Of a stretch of 57,473 bases of DNA, positions 16,728 to 25,810 are shown one piece after another. Origin of the DNA: Lysobacterales bacterium (GTDB lineage: Bacteria; Pseudomonadota; Gammaproteobacteria; Xanthomonadales; SZUA-38); contig JANQOZ010000016.1 in the NCBI GenBank assembly GCA_028285525.1, positions 1-57,473 of the forward strand. Direction: 5' to 3'. The notes under the pieces are model-generated. The model did no database searches. It was not told the origin of the DNA and saw nothing but the letters and a program-made list of their open reading frames with translations. Within the stretch, counting starts at the first letter, position 1. Each line of letters starts with the position of its first letter. The position numbers and the translations under genes are program-made.

Positions 16728-17974
16728 TGGCTCAGGCGAAGCGCAAAGGCACCACCACCCAGCCGCTGATCATCGACAGCTGGCTGCTGTGGTCCGCGGT
16801 TGGGCTGGCGTCGCTGGGCGTGGTGATGATCGCGTCGGCGTCGCTGGCCATCGCGGAAAACGCCGGCCTTCATCCGCTCTATTATGTCCTCAAGCACCTG
16901 GTCGCGCTCACGCTCGGCACCCTGATGGGGCTGGTCTGCCTGAGGCTACCGCTGAGCAACCTGGAGAAAGCCAGTCCGCTGTTCATGCTGCTGAGCTTTC
17001 CCTTGCTGATGCTGGTGTTTGTGCCCGGCTTTGGCGTGACCGTGAACGGCGCGACCCGTTGGGTGCGTACGGGAATCCTGAATTTTCAGGTGGTGGAAGC
17101 GGTCAAGATCATGCTGGCGGTGTACCTGGCCGGGTACGCGGTGCGGCATGCCGAGGCGATCCGAACCCGCTTTGCGGGCAGCTTCAAGCCACTGGTGGTG
17201 GCCTGCCTGCTGGCGGGTCTGCTGCTGGCGCAGCCGGATTTCGGCGGCGCGGTGCTGGTGCTGGGCATGTCAGCCGCGGTGATCTGGCAGGCCGGTGCCC
17301 GGCTCCGCGACCTGGCAGCGCTGGCGCTGCTGACCCTGCCACCGGGCATCTGGCTGGCGTTTGCCACACCCTATCGGCTGGAGCGGCTGCGCAGCTTCAT
17401 GGATCCGTGGGCAGACCCGTTCAGCGGCGGTTTCCAGCTGACCCAGGCCCTGATCGCGGTGGGCCGCGGCGAATGGTTCGGGGTCGGGCTCGGAGGCAGC
17501 GTGCAGAAACTGTTTTATCTGCCGGAGGCCTACACCGACTTTATCCTCGCCGTGCTGGCCGAAGAGCTTGGGCTGGTCGGCGTTGCGGGCGTCATGCTGC
17601 TGTTCGGCCTGCTGGTGGGTCGCGGTCTGGTCATCGCCATGCAGGCGCTGCACCAGCATCAGTATTTTGCCGGCTACCTCGCCTATGCCCTGAGCTTCCT
17701 GCTCGGCCTGCAGGCGATGGTGAGCATCGGCGTCAACCTGGGCGTATTACCGACAAAAGGACTGACCCTCCCGCTGATCAGCTCCGGCGGCAGCAGCGCC
17801 ATGATGTCCTGCGTGATGATCGCGCTGCTGCTGCGGGTGGCGCACGAGGTGCACGTGGTCGCGGCGGCGCCCCAGAGCCGCGCACCCAAGCGTCGGGCCA
17901 CCACAGCCCGGTCATCCGGATCCCGCGGCTCAGACCGCGCCGCCGGGCGAAAAGGCCGGAGGGCGGGCGCATGA
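16727..17974 (+). CDS. ftsW: Septal peptidoglycan polymerase FtsW
   Basis: SEDS-family glycosyltransferase that polymerises lipid II at the septum as the partner of FtsI. The 415-residue protein shows about ten transmembrane segments and family motifs: FGVTVNGATRWV, LAQPDFGGAVLVL, QALIAVGRGEWFGVGLGGSVQKLFYLPEAYTDFI (cited in pieces), and ISSGGSSAMM. ATG at 16727 overlaps the mraY stop. The cytoplasmic C terminus is unusual: about 40 residues after the last helix are rich in Arg, Lys, Ala and Ser (eleven basic residues, one acidic), longer and more basic than in many homologues. The stop overlaps murG. Confidence 0.96.
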   Translation: MAQAKRKGTTTQPLIIDSWLLWSAVGLASLGVVMIASASLAIAENAGLHPLYYVLKHLVALTLGTLMGLVCLRLPLSNLEKASPLFMLLSFPLLMLVFVPGFGVTVNGATRWVRTGILNFQVVEAVKIMLAVYLAGYAVRHAEAIRTRFAGSFKPLVVACLLAGLLLAQPDFGGAVLVLGMSAAVIWQAGARLRDLAALALLTLPPGIWLAFATPYRLERLRSFMDPWADPFSGGFQLTQALIAVGRGEWFGVGLGGSVQKLFYLPEAYTDFILAVLAEELGLVGVAGVMLLFGLLVGRGLVIAMQALHQHQYFAGYLAYALSFLLGLQAMVSIGVNLGVLPTKGLTLPLISSGGSSAMMSCVMIALLLRVAHEVHVVAAAPQSRAPKRRATTARSSGSRGSDRAAGRKGRRAGA

Positions 17975-19053
17975 GCACACCGCTGAACAGCCCGGTGCTG
18001 ATCATGGCCGGCGGCACGGGCGGGCATATCTTTCCGGGTCTGGCCGTGGCTGGAAAGCTTCGCCAGCGAAACGTGGACGTTCTCTGGCTGGGCTCCAGCC
18101 ACGGGATGGAGAACGGTCTGGTCCCGCGCTTCGGCTATCCCATGGAGCGTATCGATATCACGGGGCTCCGTGGCCGGGGTGTCCTGACGCTGCTGCTGCT
18201 GCCGTTCCGGCTTTGCCGCGCGGTCCTGCAGGCCATCCGCATTTTGAATCGCTACCAGCCGCGCAGCGTCCTGAGCATGGGCGGTTTTGCCGCCGGGCCC
18301 GGCGGCCTGGCGGCCTGGCTGACGCGTCGACCGCTCGTCGTGCACGAACAAAACAGCATCCCGGGACTGACCAACCGGGTGCTGGCGAGGCTGGCTCGAC
18401 GGGTGCTCAGCGGCTTTCCGTCGGCTTTCCCCGGCAGTGCGCAGCACGTGGGTAATCCGGTTCGCGATGACATTGCGGCGGCCCCGGAACCGCAGGAACG
18501 ACAGACGGGTGAACACCGGCCGCCGCGCGTGCTGGTGCTCGGCGGCAGTCAGGGGGCGGTGGCGCTCAACACGCTGGTGCCGCAGGCGATGGGGGGGCTG
18601 TCGCTGGACCCGGCGCCCGAGATTCGTCACCAGTGTGGTGCGGGTCGGGAGGAAGCCACCGAGCAGGCGTACGAGCAGGCGCAGGTGCACGCCACCGTAC
18701 TGCCGTTTGTCGACGATATGGCCGAAGCGTACGCGTGGGCGGACCTGGTGGTCTGCCGCGCCGGCGCGCTGACGATCGCTGAGGTCTCGGCGATGGGGCT
18801 GGCCTCGCTGCTGGTGCCCTATCCCCACGCGGTCGACGACCACCAGACCCACAACGCGAGCTATCTGGTGAAGGAGGGGGCAGCGCGCCTTTGCCCCGAA
18901 GGAACGCTGACGTCGGACGGGCTCAGTGCCCAGCTCGACGAGCTGCTGTCATCGCCCGAACTGCTGACCGAGATGGCGCGGCTTGCGCGGGGCCTCGCCC
19001 GGCCCGACGCCGCTGAAGCGGTGGCCGCGGCGTGTCTGGAGGTGGCCCGATGA
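17971..19053 (+). CDS. murG: Lipid II synthase MurG
   Basis: MurG transfers GlcNAc from UDP-GlcNAc to lipid I on the inner face of the cytoplasmic membrane. At 360 residues it has two Rossmann-like halves. The N-terminal glycine loop MAGGTGGHIFPGLAVA, VHEQNSIPGLTNR, the second loop VLGGSQGA, and RAGALTIAEVSAMG with PYPHAVDDHQTHNA are family signatures. ATG at 17971 overlaps the ftsW stop as ATGA. The stop overlaps the murC start by 4 nt. Confidence 0.97.
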   Translation: MSTPLNSPVLIMAGGTGGHIFPGLAVAGKLRQRNVDVLWLGSSHGMENGLVPRFGYPMERIDITGLRGRGVLTLLLLPFRLCRAVLQAIRILNRYQPRSVLSMGGFAAGPGGLAAWLTRRPLVVHEQNSIPGLTNRVLARLARRVLSGFPSAFPGSAQHVGNPVRDDIAAAPEPQERQTGEHRPPRVLVLGGSQGAVALNTLVPQAMGGLSLDPAPEIRHQCGAGREEATEQAYEQAQVHATVLPFVDDMAEAYAWADLVVCRAGALTIAEVSAMGLASLLVPYPHAVDDHQTHNASYLVKEGAARLCPEGTLTSDGLSAQLDELLSSPELLTEMARLARGLARPDAAEAVAAACLEVAR

Positions 19054-20480
19054 CCACCCTGAACCGCGTTGGCGTGGACCCGAAGCGCCGCTTTCGCCAG
19101 ATGCACTTTGTGGGTATCGGCGGCACCGGCATGAGCGGCATTGCTGAGGTGATGCTGAACCTCGGCCACGAGATCAGCGGTTCGGACATGCAGAAGACGG
19201 CGGTGACGGAACGACTCGAGCGGCTCGGTGCCCGGATCCACGTCGGTCATCACGCTGACAACCTGGGTGAGGCCAAGGTGGTGGTGAGCTCCAGCGCTAT
19301 CGCCCGCACCAACCCGGAGCTCAAGGCCGCCCGTGAGCGGCGCATTCCGATTGTGCCGCGGGCCGAAATGCTGGGCGAGCTGATGCGGTTTCGGGACGGC
19401 ATTGCGGTGGCAGGCACACACGGCAAGACCACCACCACATCGCTGGTCGCCGCCATCATGGCCGAAGGTGAGATGGATCCGACCTTTGTGATCGGCGGAC
19501 TGCTCAATTCGCTGGGCAGCAACGCTCGGTTGGGCACCGGCCAGTTCCTGGTTGCCGAGGCTGACGAGAGCGATGGGTCGTTTCTGCTGCTGCAGCCGAC
19601 GATCGCGGTGGTCACCAACATCGACAACGATCATCTGTCCACCTACCGGAATGACTTTGCCCGGCTGGAGCGGGCGTTTGATGAATTCTTGCACCACCTG
19701 CCGTTCTACGGACTTGCGGTGATGTGTGTTGACGACAGCAGCACCGCAAAGCTGGCGCGCCGAATCTCGCGCACGGTGGTCAAGTATGGACTGTCGGAGG
19801 ACGCGGACATCAGGGCCCACAACGTGACGCAGAGCGGCGCCACGATGGCCTTTGACGTGCAGCTGCCCAACCGCGACGAGCTGCTGCCGGTCAAGCTGAA
19901 CCTGCCCGGCGTCCACAACGTTCGTAACGCTCTGGCCGCCATCGCTATCGGCTGGGAGCTGGGCATCGACGATGGCGCCATGCAGCGCGCGCTGGCTGCC
20001 TTTGGCGGTATCGGCCGACGCTTCAACGTCCATGGCGAAATGCAGGTCGGTGAGGTCACCGCCCTGTTCGTCGATGACTACGGTCACCACCCCACCGAGC
20101 TTGAGGCGACGCTGGACGCAGCACGAGCAGGGTGGCCAACGCGTCGGCTGGTGGCAATTTTTCAGCCGCACCGTTACACGCGTACGCGCGATCTGCTCGA
20201 TGATTTTGCCAGGGTTCTGTCCCGGGTCGACCTGCTCATCCTGGCGGACGTCTACGCCGCCGGCGAGAAGCCGATTCCGGGAGCCGACAGCCGCGCGTTG
20301 GCGCGAGCGATCCGGGCGCGCGGTCAGGTTGATCCGGTGCTGGTGGAACACCCCCGCGACTGCCGTCAGCTCCTGCCGTCGCTGACCGCAGAGGATGACC
20401 TGGTGCTGCTGCTCGGCGCTGGCGATATCGGTGCGGCGGCTGCTGACATCTACCAGCACGGCTTTGGAGCGAACGGCTGA
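19050..20480 (+). CDS. murC: UDP-MurNAc:L-alanine ligase
   Basis: MurC adds the first amino acid to UDP-MurNAc. The 476-residue sequence carries MHFVGIGGTGMSGIAEV, the P-loop AVAGTHGKTTTTS, EADESDGSF, NIDNDHL, and PHRYTRTRDL in the C-terminal domain. The ATG at 19050 gives the ATGA overlap seen throughout this cluster; a GTG 18 bases upstream also lies in frame but would extend into murG. murB, which often follows murC in related genomes, is not present here: ddlB comes next with a one-base overlap. Confidence 0.97.
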   Translation: MTTLNRVGVDPKRRFRQMHFVGIGGTGMSGIAEVMLNLGHEISGSDMQKTAVTERLERLGARIHVGHHADNLGEAKVVVSSSAIARTNPELKAARERRIPIVPRAEMLGELMRFRDGIAVAGTHGKTTTTSLVAAIMAEGEMDPTFVIGGLLNSLGSNARLGTGQFLVAEADESDGSFLLLQPTIAVVTNIDNDHLSTYRNDFARLERAFDEFLHHLPFYGLAVMCVDDSSTAKLARRISRTVVKYGLSEDADIRAHNVTQSGATMAFDVQLPNRDELLPVKLNLPGVHNVRNALAAIAIGWELGIDDGAMQRALAAFGGIGRRFNVHGEMQVGEVTALFVDDYGHHPTELEATLDAARAGWPTRRLVAIFQPHRYTRTRDLLDDFARVLSRVDLLILADVYAAGEKPIPGADSRALARAIRARGQVDPVLVEHPRDCRQLLPSLTAEDDLVLLLGAGDIGAAAADIYQHGFGANG

Positions 20481-21415
20481 TGCGCATTGAACGAGCAACA
20501 GACTTCGGCCGGGTGGCACTGGTGATCGGCGGGACGGGTTCCGAGCGCGAAGTGTCGCTCGACGGCGGTCGTGATGTCCTCAACGCGCTGCTTCAGCGTG
20601 AGGTCAACGCGGTGGCGGTCGACGGAATTGCCAGCCTTCTGAGCCTGATTCACGACGGTCAGGTAGACCGGGTGTTCAACCTGCTGCACGGCGCCGGCGG
20701 TGAAGACGGCGAGCTGCAGGGCGCGCTGGCGTGTCTGGGTGTGCCGGTGACCGGCAGCAGCCTGCTCGGCGCTGCGGTGACCATGGACAAGGTGCGCAGC
20801 AAGGCGCTCTGGGACCAGGCAGGCCTCCAGACGATCCCGGGCTTTGAGCTGGCGCCGGGTCAGGATCCGGCGCCGCTGGCGAGCGATCTGGGATTCCCGC
20901 TGGTGGTCAAGCCCGTCAGCGAGGGGTCCAGCGTCGGCGTCAGCGTGGTGGAAAGCCCGGAGGGACTGAAGAGCGCCGTCGGAGAGGCCGCCGGCTTTGA
21001 TCGCCGGGTGATGCTCGAGCGGTTCATCGCCGGCTCCGAGCTGACCGTCGGCCTGCTGAAGGGCCGCGCGCTGCCGACGATCGAAATCATCCCTGCCTCG
21101 GGCTTCTACGACTATGAAGCCAAGTACCTGGTTGAGGATACGCGCTACCTGTGTCCGTGCTCGCTCGCCGAGGACGAGGAGCGTCAGCTTCGGCAAACGG
21201 CGCTGGCGGCCTTCTCCGTCGCAGGCGCCGGCGGCTGGGGGCGCGTGGACTTCCTGCGGGACGGCGACGGGGTGACCTATCTGCTGGAAGCGAACACGAC
21301 GCCCGGTATGACCAGTCACAGCCTGGTGCCGAAGGCGGCCGACGCCGCGGGGATGTCGTTTGAGGATCTGGTCTGGGAAATCCTGGAAACCAGCTTCGAT
21401 GAGGTGCCGCTATGA
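20480..21415 (+). CDS. ddlB: D-alanine--D-alanine ligase B
   Basis: This ATP-grasp enzyme makes the D-Ala-D-Ala dipeptide used by MurF. The 311-residue sequence has GGTGSEREVSLDGGRDV, FNLLHGAGGEDGELQGAL, PLVVKPVSEGSSVGVSVV, ASGFYDYEAKY and LLEANTTPGMTSHSL, covering the substrate, ATP and magnesium sites. Length is standard for DdlB. The GGAGGEDG loop carries Ala where many homologues have Arg or Pro (HGRGGEDG), a mild variation. One-base overlap with murC and 4-nt overlap with ftsQ. Confidence 0.96.
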   Translation: MRIERATDFGRVALVIGGTGSEREVSLDGGRDVLNALLQREVNAVAVDGIASLLSLIHDGQVDRVFNLLHGAGGEDGELQGALACLGVPVTGSSLLGAAVTMDKVRSKALWDQAGLQTIPGFELAPGQDPAPLASDLGFPLVVKPVSEGSSVGVSVVESPEGLKSAVGEAAGFDRRVMLERFIAGSELTVGLLKGRALPTIEIIPASGFYDYEAKYLVEDTRYLCPCSLAEDEERQLRQTALAAFSVAGAGGWGRVDFLRDGDGVTYLLEANTTPGMTSHSLVPKAADAAGMSFEDLVWEILETSFDEVPL

Positions 21416-22176
21416 AATCACCGCTGAGGACCTCGGAACTGATCGGCCTGACCTGCGTGCTGCTGGTGAGCCTGCTGGCGGCCCTCGGCGCGCTGGGGGC
21501 GCGCAGCATACTCGCCTCTCAGCATCTGCCGATCCGGTGGGTGGAAGCCTCCGGTCCGTTTGAGCGGGTCACCGCCGAACAGATTCGCTCGACGGCCGCG
21601 GCCCTGGTTGACGGCGGATTTTTTGCGGTTGATCTCGACCAGGTCCGGCTGTCGATCGAGGCACTGCCGTGGATTCGCAGCGCCGGCGTTCGCAAGCGCT
21701 GGCCCGATACGATCAGCATCCGGGTGCTGGAACATGAGCCCCTGGCCCACTGGGGTGACGGGCAGCTCGTCAGCCAGGCGGGAGAAGTGTTCAGCGTCGA
21801 TGGCGCGAGCCAGATTGGCGGCATGGTCAGGCTGACCGGTCCGGATGGGTCAGCACCCCGGGTGGTGCGCTTTCTTTCGGTGCTCCAGCAGAATCTGAGC
21901 GCCACCGGGCAGGACGTGATGACCCTGAGTCTCAGCGACCGCGGCGCCTGGACCGCTACCCTGACCAGCGGGCTGGAAATCCAGTTTGGTTCAACCGACA
22001 TGGAGGCGCGCCTCAATCGGCTGGTGATCGCCCTGCGTCGGCTTCCGGAGGCCGACCGGCGCCAGCTGCTCAGCCTCGATCTGCGCTACCCCAACGGCCT
22101 GGCGGCCCGATGGGCGCAGGATTCAGCGGTCGCGCAGATCGACGAAACGTCCGCCAGCCTGGCGGGGGGAAACTGA
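21412..22176 (+). CDS. ftsQ: Cell division protein FtsQ
   Basis: The 254-residue bitopic divisome protein bridges early and late division proteins. A short cytoplasmic tail is followed by a transmembrane helix (about residues 10-30, LTCVLLVSLLAALGALG). A POTRA domain comes next (about 38-108), ending with LPWIRSAGVRKRWPDTISIRV, the best conserved stretch. Then comes the beta domain, with RLNRLVIALRRLP near 200 and DLRYPNGLAARW at the end. Overlaps with ddlB (4 nt) and ftsA (1 nt) keep the coupled arrangement. Confidence 0.95.
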   Translation: MKSPLRTSELIGLTCVLLVSLLAALGALGARSILASQHLPIRWVEASGPFERVTAEQIRSTAAALVDGGFFAVDLDQVRLSIEALPWIRSAGVRKRWPDTISIRVLEHEPLAHWGDGQLVSQAGEVFSVDGASQIGGMVRLTGPDGSAPRVVRFLSVLQQNLSATGQDVMTLSLSDRGAWTATLTSGLEIQFGSTDMEARLNRLVIALRRLPEADRRQLLSLDLRYPNGLAARWAQDSAVAQIDETSASLAGGN

Positions 22177-23408
22177 TGGCTGCGAGGTCGGACAAATCGC
22201 TGGTGGTGGGTCTGGACATCGGAACCTCCAAGATTGTCGCGATCGTCGGTGAGGTTGCTCCCGACGGTGAGGTGGAGGTGGTGGGCCTCGGCAGCCACGA
22301 ATCGCGCGGTCTGAAGCGGGGCGTGGTCGTGGATATCGAATCCACCGTTCAGTCGATTCAGCGCGCCGTGGAAGAGGCCGAGCTGATGGCGGGCTGCGAA
22401 ATCCGCTCCGTGTTTGCCGGCATATCCGGGAGCCATATCGCAAGCCTGAACTCGCACGGCATCGTGGCAATCCGGGACCAGGAGGTCACCGAGGGTGACG
22501 TTGAGCGCGTGCTCGATGCGGCCCGGGCCGTGGCGGTACCGGCGGACCAGCGGATTATTCACGTGCTGCCGCAGGACTACATCATCGACGGCCAGGAGGG
22601 TATCCGGCACCCGGTGAGTATGTCGGGGGTCCGGCTGGAGGCGCGGGTGCACGTGGTGACCGGCTCAGCCACGGCGGCCCAGAACATCAGCAAGTGTGTC
22701 GCGCGCTGCGGCCTGCAGGTGGACGACCTGATCTTGCAGCAGCTCGCGTCGAGTTACGCCGTGCTCACCGACGACGAGCTGGACCTGGGTACCTGCCTGG
22801 TCGATATCGGTGCCGGCACCACCGACATGGCGATCTTCACGCAGGGCGCAATTCGACACACCGCGGTGCTGCCGGTCGCCGGCGACCAGGTGACCAACGA
22901 TATTGCGGTTGCCCTGAGGACGCCTACCCAGCATGCCGAGGACATCAAGATCCGTTACGCCTGCGCGCTGCGCCAGCTGGCCAGTGCGGAGGAGACCATC
23001 CAGGTGCCGAGCGTAGGTGATCGCCCGTCCCGGCGCTTGGCGCGTCAGACGTTGGCTGAGGTTGTGGAGCCTCGCTACGAGGAGCTCTTCAGCCTCGTCA
23101 ACAACGAAATCAAGCGCAGCGGATTTGCGGAGATGATCCCCGCCGGCGTGGTGCTGACCGGCGGGGCGTCGAAGATGGAAGGGGTCGCGGACCTGGCGGA
23201 AGAGGTGTTCCATATGCCGGTTCGGATCGGCGCGCCGCAGTACGTCAGCGGCCTGTCCGACGTGGTCAGCAACCAGATTCACGCCACCGGGGTTGGGCTG
23301 CTCCTCTACGGAGCGCGCAGCGATCACGTGCCCACCGGTGGTTACGGCACGGGCTCCGGCGATTCACCGTGGGAGCGAGTTAAAAGCTGGTTCCGGGGAG
23401 AGTTCTGA
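22176..23408 (+). CDS. ftsA: Cell division protein FtsA
   Basis: FtsA is the actin-like membrane tether of the Z ring. The 410-residue protein shows VGLDIGTSKIVAIVGEV (phosphate 1), LVDIGAGTTDMAIF (phosphate 2) and GVVLTGGASKMEGV (adenosine motif). The FtsA-specific 1C domain lies roughly between residues 85 and 165. The C terminus WERVKSWFRGEF is an amphipathic membrane-targeting helix. ATG at 22176 overlaps the ftsQ stop by one base. It is followed by a 66-nt gap before ftsZ, the first real gap since rsmH. Confidence 0.97.
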   Translation: MAARSDKSLVVGLDIGTSKIVAIVGEVAPDGEVEVVGLGSHESRGLKRGVVVDIESTVQSIQRAVEEAELMAGCEIRSVFAGISGSHIASLNSHGIVAIRDQEVTEGDVERVLDAARAVAVPADQRIIHVLPQDYIIDGQEGIRHPVSMSGVRLEARVHVVTGSATAAQNISKCVARCGLQVDDLILQQLASSYAVLTDDELDLGTCLVDIGAGTTDMAIFTQGAIRHTAVLPVAGDQVTNDIAVALRTPTQHAEDIKIRYACALRQLASAEETIQVPSVGDRPSRRLARQTLAEVVEPRYEELFSLVNNEIKRSGFAEMIPAGVVLTGGASKMEGVADLAEEVFHMPVRIGAPQYVSGLSDVVSNQIHATGVGLLLYGARSDHVPTGGYGTGSGDSPWERVKSWFRGEF

Positions 23409-23474
23409 TGGACTCCCCGAATCGGCGTGTTGTTCAGTTTGTTTAGCCAGCAGTAGTACTTGAGGAGAGAAGCC

Positions 23475-24629
23475 ATGTTTGAATTGATGGAAAGTTACAA
23501 CCAGAGCGCGATCATCAAGGTCGTGGGTGTGGGCGGTGGCGGCGGCAACGCGGTTCGCCAGATGGTGGAAGCGGACATCGAGGGCGTCGACTTTATCGTC
23601 GGCAACACCGATTCGCAGGCGCTGAAGAGCTGCAACGTGCAGACCGCGCTGCAGCTAGGAGCGAACGTCACGAAAGGTCTTGGCGCCGGCGCTAACCCTG
23701 AGATCGGCCGGCAGTCGGCCCTGGAAGACCGCGAGCGCATCACCGAAGTGCTCGACGGTGCCGATATGGTGTTCATCACCGCCGGTATGGGTGGCGGTAC
23801 CGGTACCGGGGCCGCGCCGGTCGTCGCGCAGCTCGCCAAAGAGATGGGGATTCTGACCGTTGCGGTGGTCACCAAGCCGTTCCCGTTCGAGGGCCGCCGC
23901 CGCATGAGCGTGGCCTGTCAGGGGATCGACGAACTGGCTCGGCACGTCGATTCGCTCATCACTATCCCCAACGAGAAGCTGCTGACGGTGCTCGGCGGCG
24001 ATGTCTCCCTGCTCAACGCGTTCAAGGCAGCCAACGACGTGCTGCTGGGCGCGGTGCAGGGGATCGCTGAGCTGATCACGCGCCCGGGTCTGATCAACGT
24101 CGACTTCGCTGACGTTCGCACGGTGATGTCCGAGATGGGCATGGCCATGATGGGCACCGGCTCGGCCAAGGGTGATGATCGCGCGATCGTCGCCGCTGAG
24201 GCAGCGATCGGCAGCCCGCTGCTGGAGGACGTCAACCTGTCGGGCGCCTGCGGCATCCTGGTGAACGTCACCGCGGGTCTGGATCTGACCATGAGCGAGT
24301 TTGAAGAGGTGGGCCGCACGGTCAGCGAATTTGCGTCCGACGACGCGACAGTGGTTGTCGGAACCGTCATCGACCCCAATCTGCAGGACGAGCTGCGGGT
24401 GACGGTGGTCGCCACGGGCCTGAGCCGCGATGCGGCGGCGCAGGAGCAGCCGGTTCAGCTGGTGCGCAACGCAACCACCGGGGGCGTGGAATACACCGCC
24501 ACCGAGGCAGAAGCCCCAGCGGCACCGACCGTCAGCAGCGAGCCCGCACCGGCGGAGCCGGCGGCTGGCGGCGAGAGTCAGCTCGACTATCTCGATATCC
24601 CCGCGTTTCTGCGGCGGCAGGCCGACTGA
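23475..24629 (+). CDS. ftsZ: Cell division GTPase FtsZ
   Basis: This tubulin-like GTPase forms the Z ring. Residues include [15 protein letters not shown], the tubulin signature [16 protein letters not shown], and [16 protein letters not shown] variable Ala/Pro-rich linker follows, and the C-terminal peptide [15 protein letters not shown] binds FtsA and ZipA. ATG at 23475 is supported by AGGAG at 23463-23467. A second in-frame ATG (23460) is too close to the gap start and precedes that site. Length is 384 residues, normal. A terminator follows at 24697-24744. Confidence 0.97.
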   Translation: MFELMESYNQSAIIKVVGVGGGGGNAVRQMVEADIEGVDFIVGNTDSQALKSCNVQTALQLGANVTKGLGAGANPEIGRQSALEDRERITEVLDGADMVFITAGMGGGTGTGAAPVVAQLAKEMGILTVAVVTKPFPFEGRRRMSVACQGIDELARHVDSLITIPNEKLLTVLGGDVSLLNAFKAANDVLLGAVQGIAELITRPGLINVDFADVRTVMSEMGMAMMGTGSAKGDDRAIVAAEAAIGSPLLEDVNLSGACGILVNVTAGLDLTMSEFEEVGRTVSEFASDDATVVVGTVIDPNLQDELRVTVVATGLSRDAAAQEQPVQLVRNATTGGVEYTATEAEAPAAPTVSSEPAPAEPAAGGESQLDYLDIPAFLRRQAD

Positions 24630-24696
24630 AGCATGGTGGCTGGTGGGAACATCGGTTCAGCCGCCAGTCATCTGTGCTGCTTCACGATTGTGCCCT

Positions 24697-24744
24697 GGCC
24701 GTGGGCGGGTTTTGCTGGCTTCTCGCCCGCCCGCGGCCATTTTT
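24697..24744 (+). terminator. Rho-independent terminator after ftsZ
   Basis: GGCCGTGGGCGGG (24697-24709) pairs with CCCGCCCGCGGCC (24726-24738) at 12 of 13 positions, and five T residues follow at 24740-24744. This should end the division cluster transcript and separate it from lpxC. Confidence 0.8.
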
Positions 24745-24757
24745 AGGCAAAGAAGTG

Positions 24758-24836
24758 ACAAGTGTTGTGAATATACAACAAGTGTTGTTTTTAACCCGAA
24801 ACAGTGGTTTCATAAGCGCCGGGCGTGTGTTAGTAT
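24758..24836 (+). promoter_or_regulatory. lpxC upstream region: paired 11-bp repeats and putative promoter
   Basis: ACAAGTGTTGT occurs at 24758-24768 and again at 24778-24788, exactly 20 bases apart (two helical turns). Together they also create inverted arms GTTGT...ACAAC around the AT-rich spacer, like a regulator-binding site. About 20 bases further on, TTTCAT (24808-24813), a 17-base spacer and TAGTAT (24831-24836) could form a sigma-70 promoter for lpxC. Function is inferred from layout only. Confidence 0.4.
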
Positions 24837-24898
24837 CGCCGCCGTTCGATGAAACGGCTGTATGAACGCCTCAAATCCCTGGGGGGGCAATCCTAATA

Positions 24899-25810
24899 AT
24901 GATAAGACAGCGCACGCTTAAGAACGTCATAAGAGCGACGGGTGTGGGGATCCACACTGGCCGCAAAGTTTATCTGACCCTGCGTCCGGCGCCGGTCGAT
25001 TCCGGCATCGTGTTCCGTCGGGTCGACGTGAATCCCATCGTGGAGATTCCGGCGCATCCGAAGAACGTTGGTGATACCAGCATGTCGACCTCGCTGGGCA
25101 ACGGCGAGCATCGGATCTCGACCGTCGAGCACCTGCTGTCGGCCATGGCGGGACTGGGGATCGACAACGCGTTTGTTGACCTGAGCGCGCCTGAAGTTCC
25201 GATCATGGACGGCAGCGCCGGACCGTTTGTCTTTCTGATTCAGTCCGCGGGCATCGAGGAGCAAAGCGCTCCCAAGCGCTTCATTCGCATCAAGAAGAAA
25301 GTTGAGGTGCGTTCCGAGGACAAGGTGGCCTGCTTCGAGCCCTACAGCGGCTTCAAAGTTCGCTTTTCGATCGATTTCGATCACCCCGTATTCCGCAACC
25401 ACTCGCATCAGGCCGAGATCGACTTCTCGACCACGTCCTTCGTCAAAGAGGTGGCCCGCGCCCGAACGTTCGGCTTCATGCGCGACATCGAAATGCTGCG
25501 TGAGCGCAATCTGGTGCTCGGTGGCAGCATGGACAACGCCGTGGTGCTCGATGATTACCGCATTCTGAACGAAGACGGGCTCCGCTACGAAGACGAGTTC
25601 GTCAAACACAAGATCCTTGACGCCATCGGCGATCTCTACCTGCTCGGACACAGCCTGATCGGCTCTTTCTACGGCCACAAGTCGGGTCACGCGCTCAACA
25701 ATACGCTGCTGCGCACGCTGCTTGATCAGAAAGACGCGTGGGAAGAGGTCACCTTCGACGACGAGGGCACCGCGCCGATTTCCTACGCCCATCCGGCGCA
25801 GGCGTTTTAG
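24899..25810 (+). CDS. lpxC: UDP-3-O-acyl-GlcNAc deacetylase LpxC
   Basis: LpxC is a zinc enzyme catalysing the first committed step of lipid A synthesis. The 303-residue protein starts [24 protein letters not shown]. The zinc ligands are His79 in TVEHLLSAM and the pair in [14 protein letters not shown] (His and Asp near residues 238 and 242). Typical hydrophobic-passage residues precede them. The gene is monocistronic in appearance, with its own upstream region and the ftsZ terminator before it. Its last codons and stop lie in a 16-bp sequence duplicated on the far side of a palindromic element. Confidence 0.97.
   Translation: MIRQRTLKNVIRATGVGIHTGRKVYLTLRPAPVDSGIVFRRVDVNPIVEIPAHPKNVGDTSMSTSLGNGEHRISTVEHLLSAMAGLGIDNAFVDLSAPEVPIMDGSAGPFVFLIQSAGIEEQSAPKRFIRIKKKVEVRSEDKVACFEPYSGFKVRFSIDFDHPVFRNHSHQAEIDFSTTSFVKEVARARTFGFMRDIEMLRERNLVLGGSMDNAVVLDDYRILNEDGLRYEDEFVKHKILDAIGDLYLLGHSLIGSFYGHKSGHALNNTLLRTLLDQKDAWEEVTFDDEGTAPISYAHPAQAF

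Noticed and set aside
18861..20519. 552-codon open frame antisense to murC
   Set aside because: Shadow of the murC coding frame; composition is rich in Arg, His and Gln without domains, and no ribosome-binding site fits.
24630..24898. Riboswitch or structured leader before lpxC
   Set aside because: Apart from the terminator and the paired repeats there is no multi-stem conserved structure; the region is too short after the likely transcription start.
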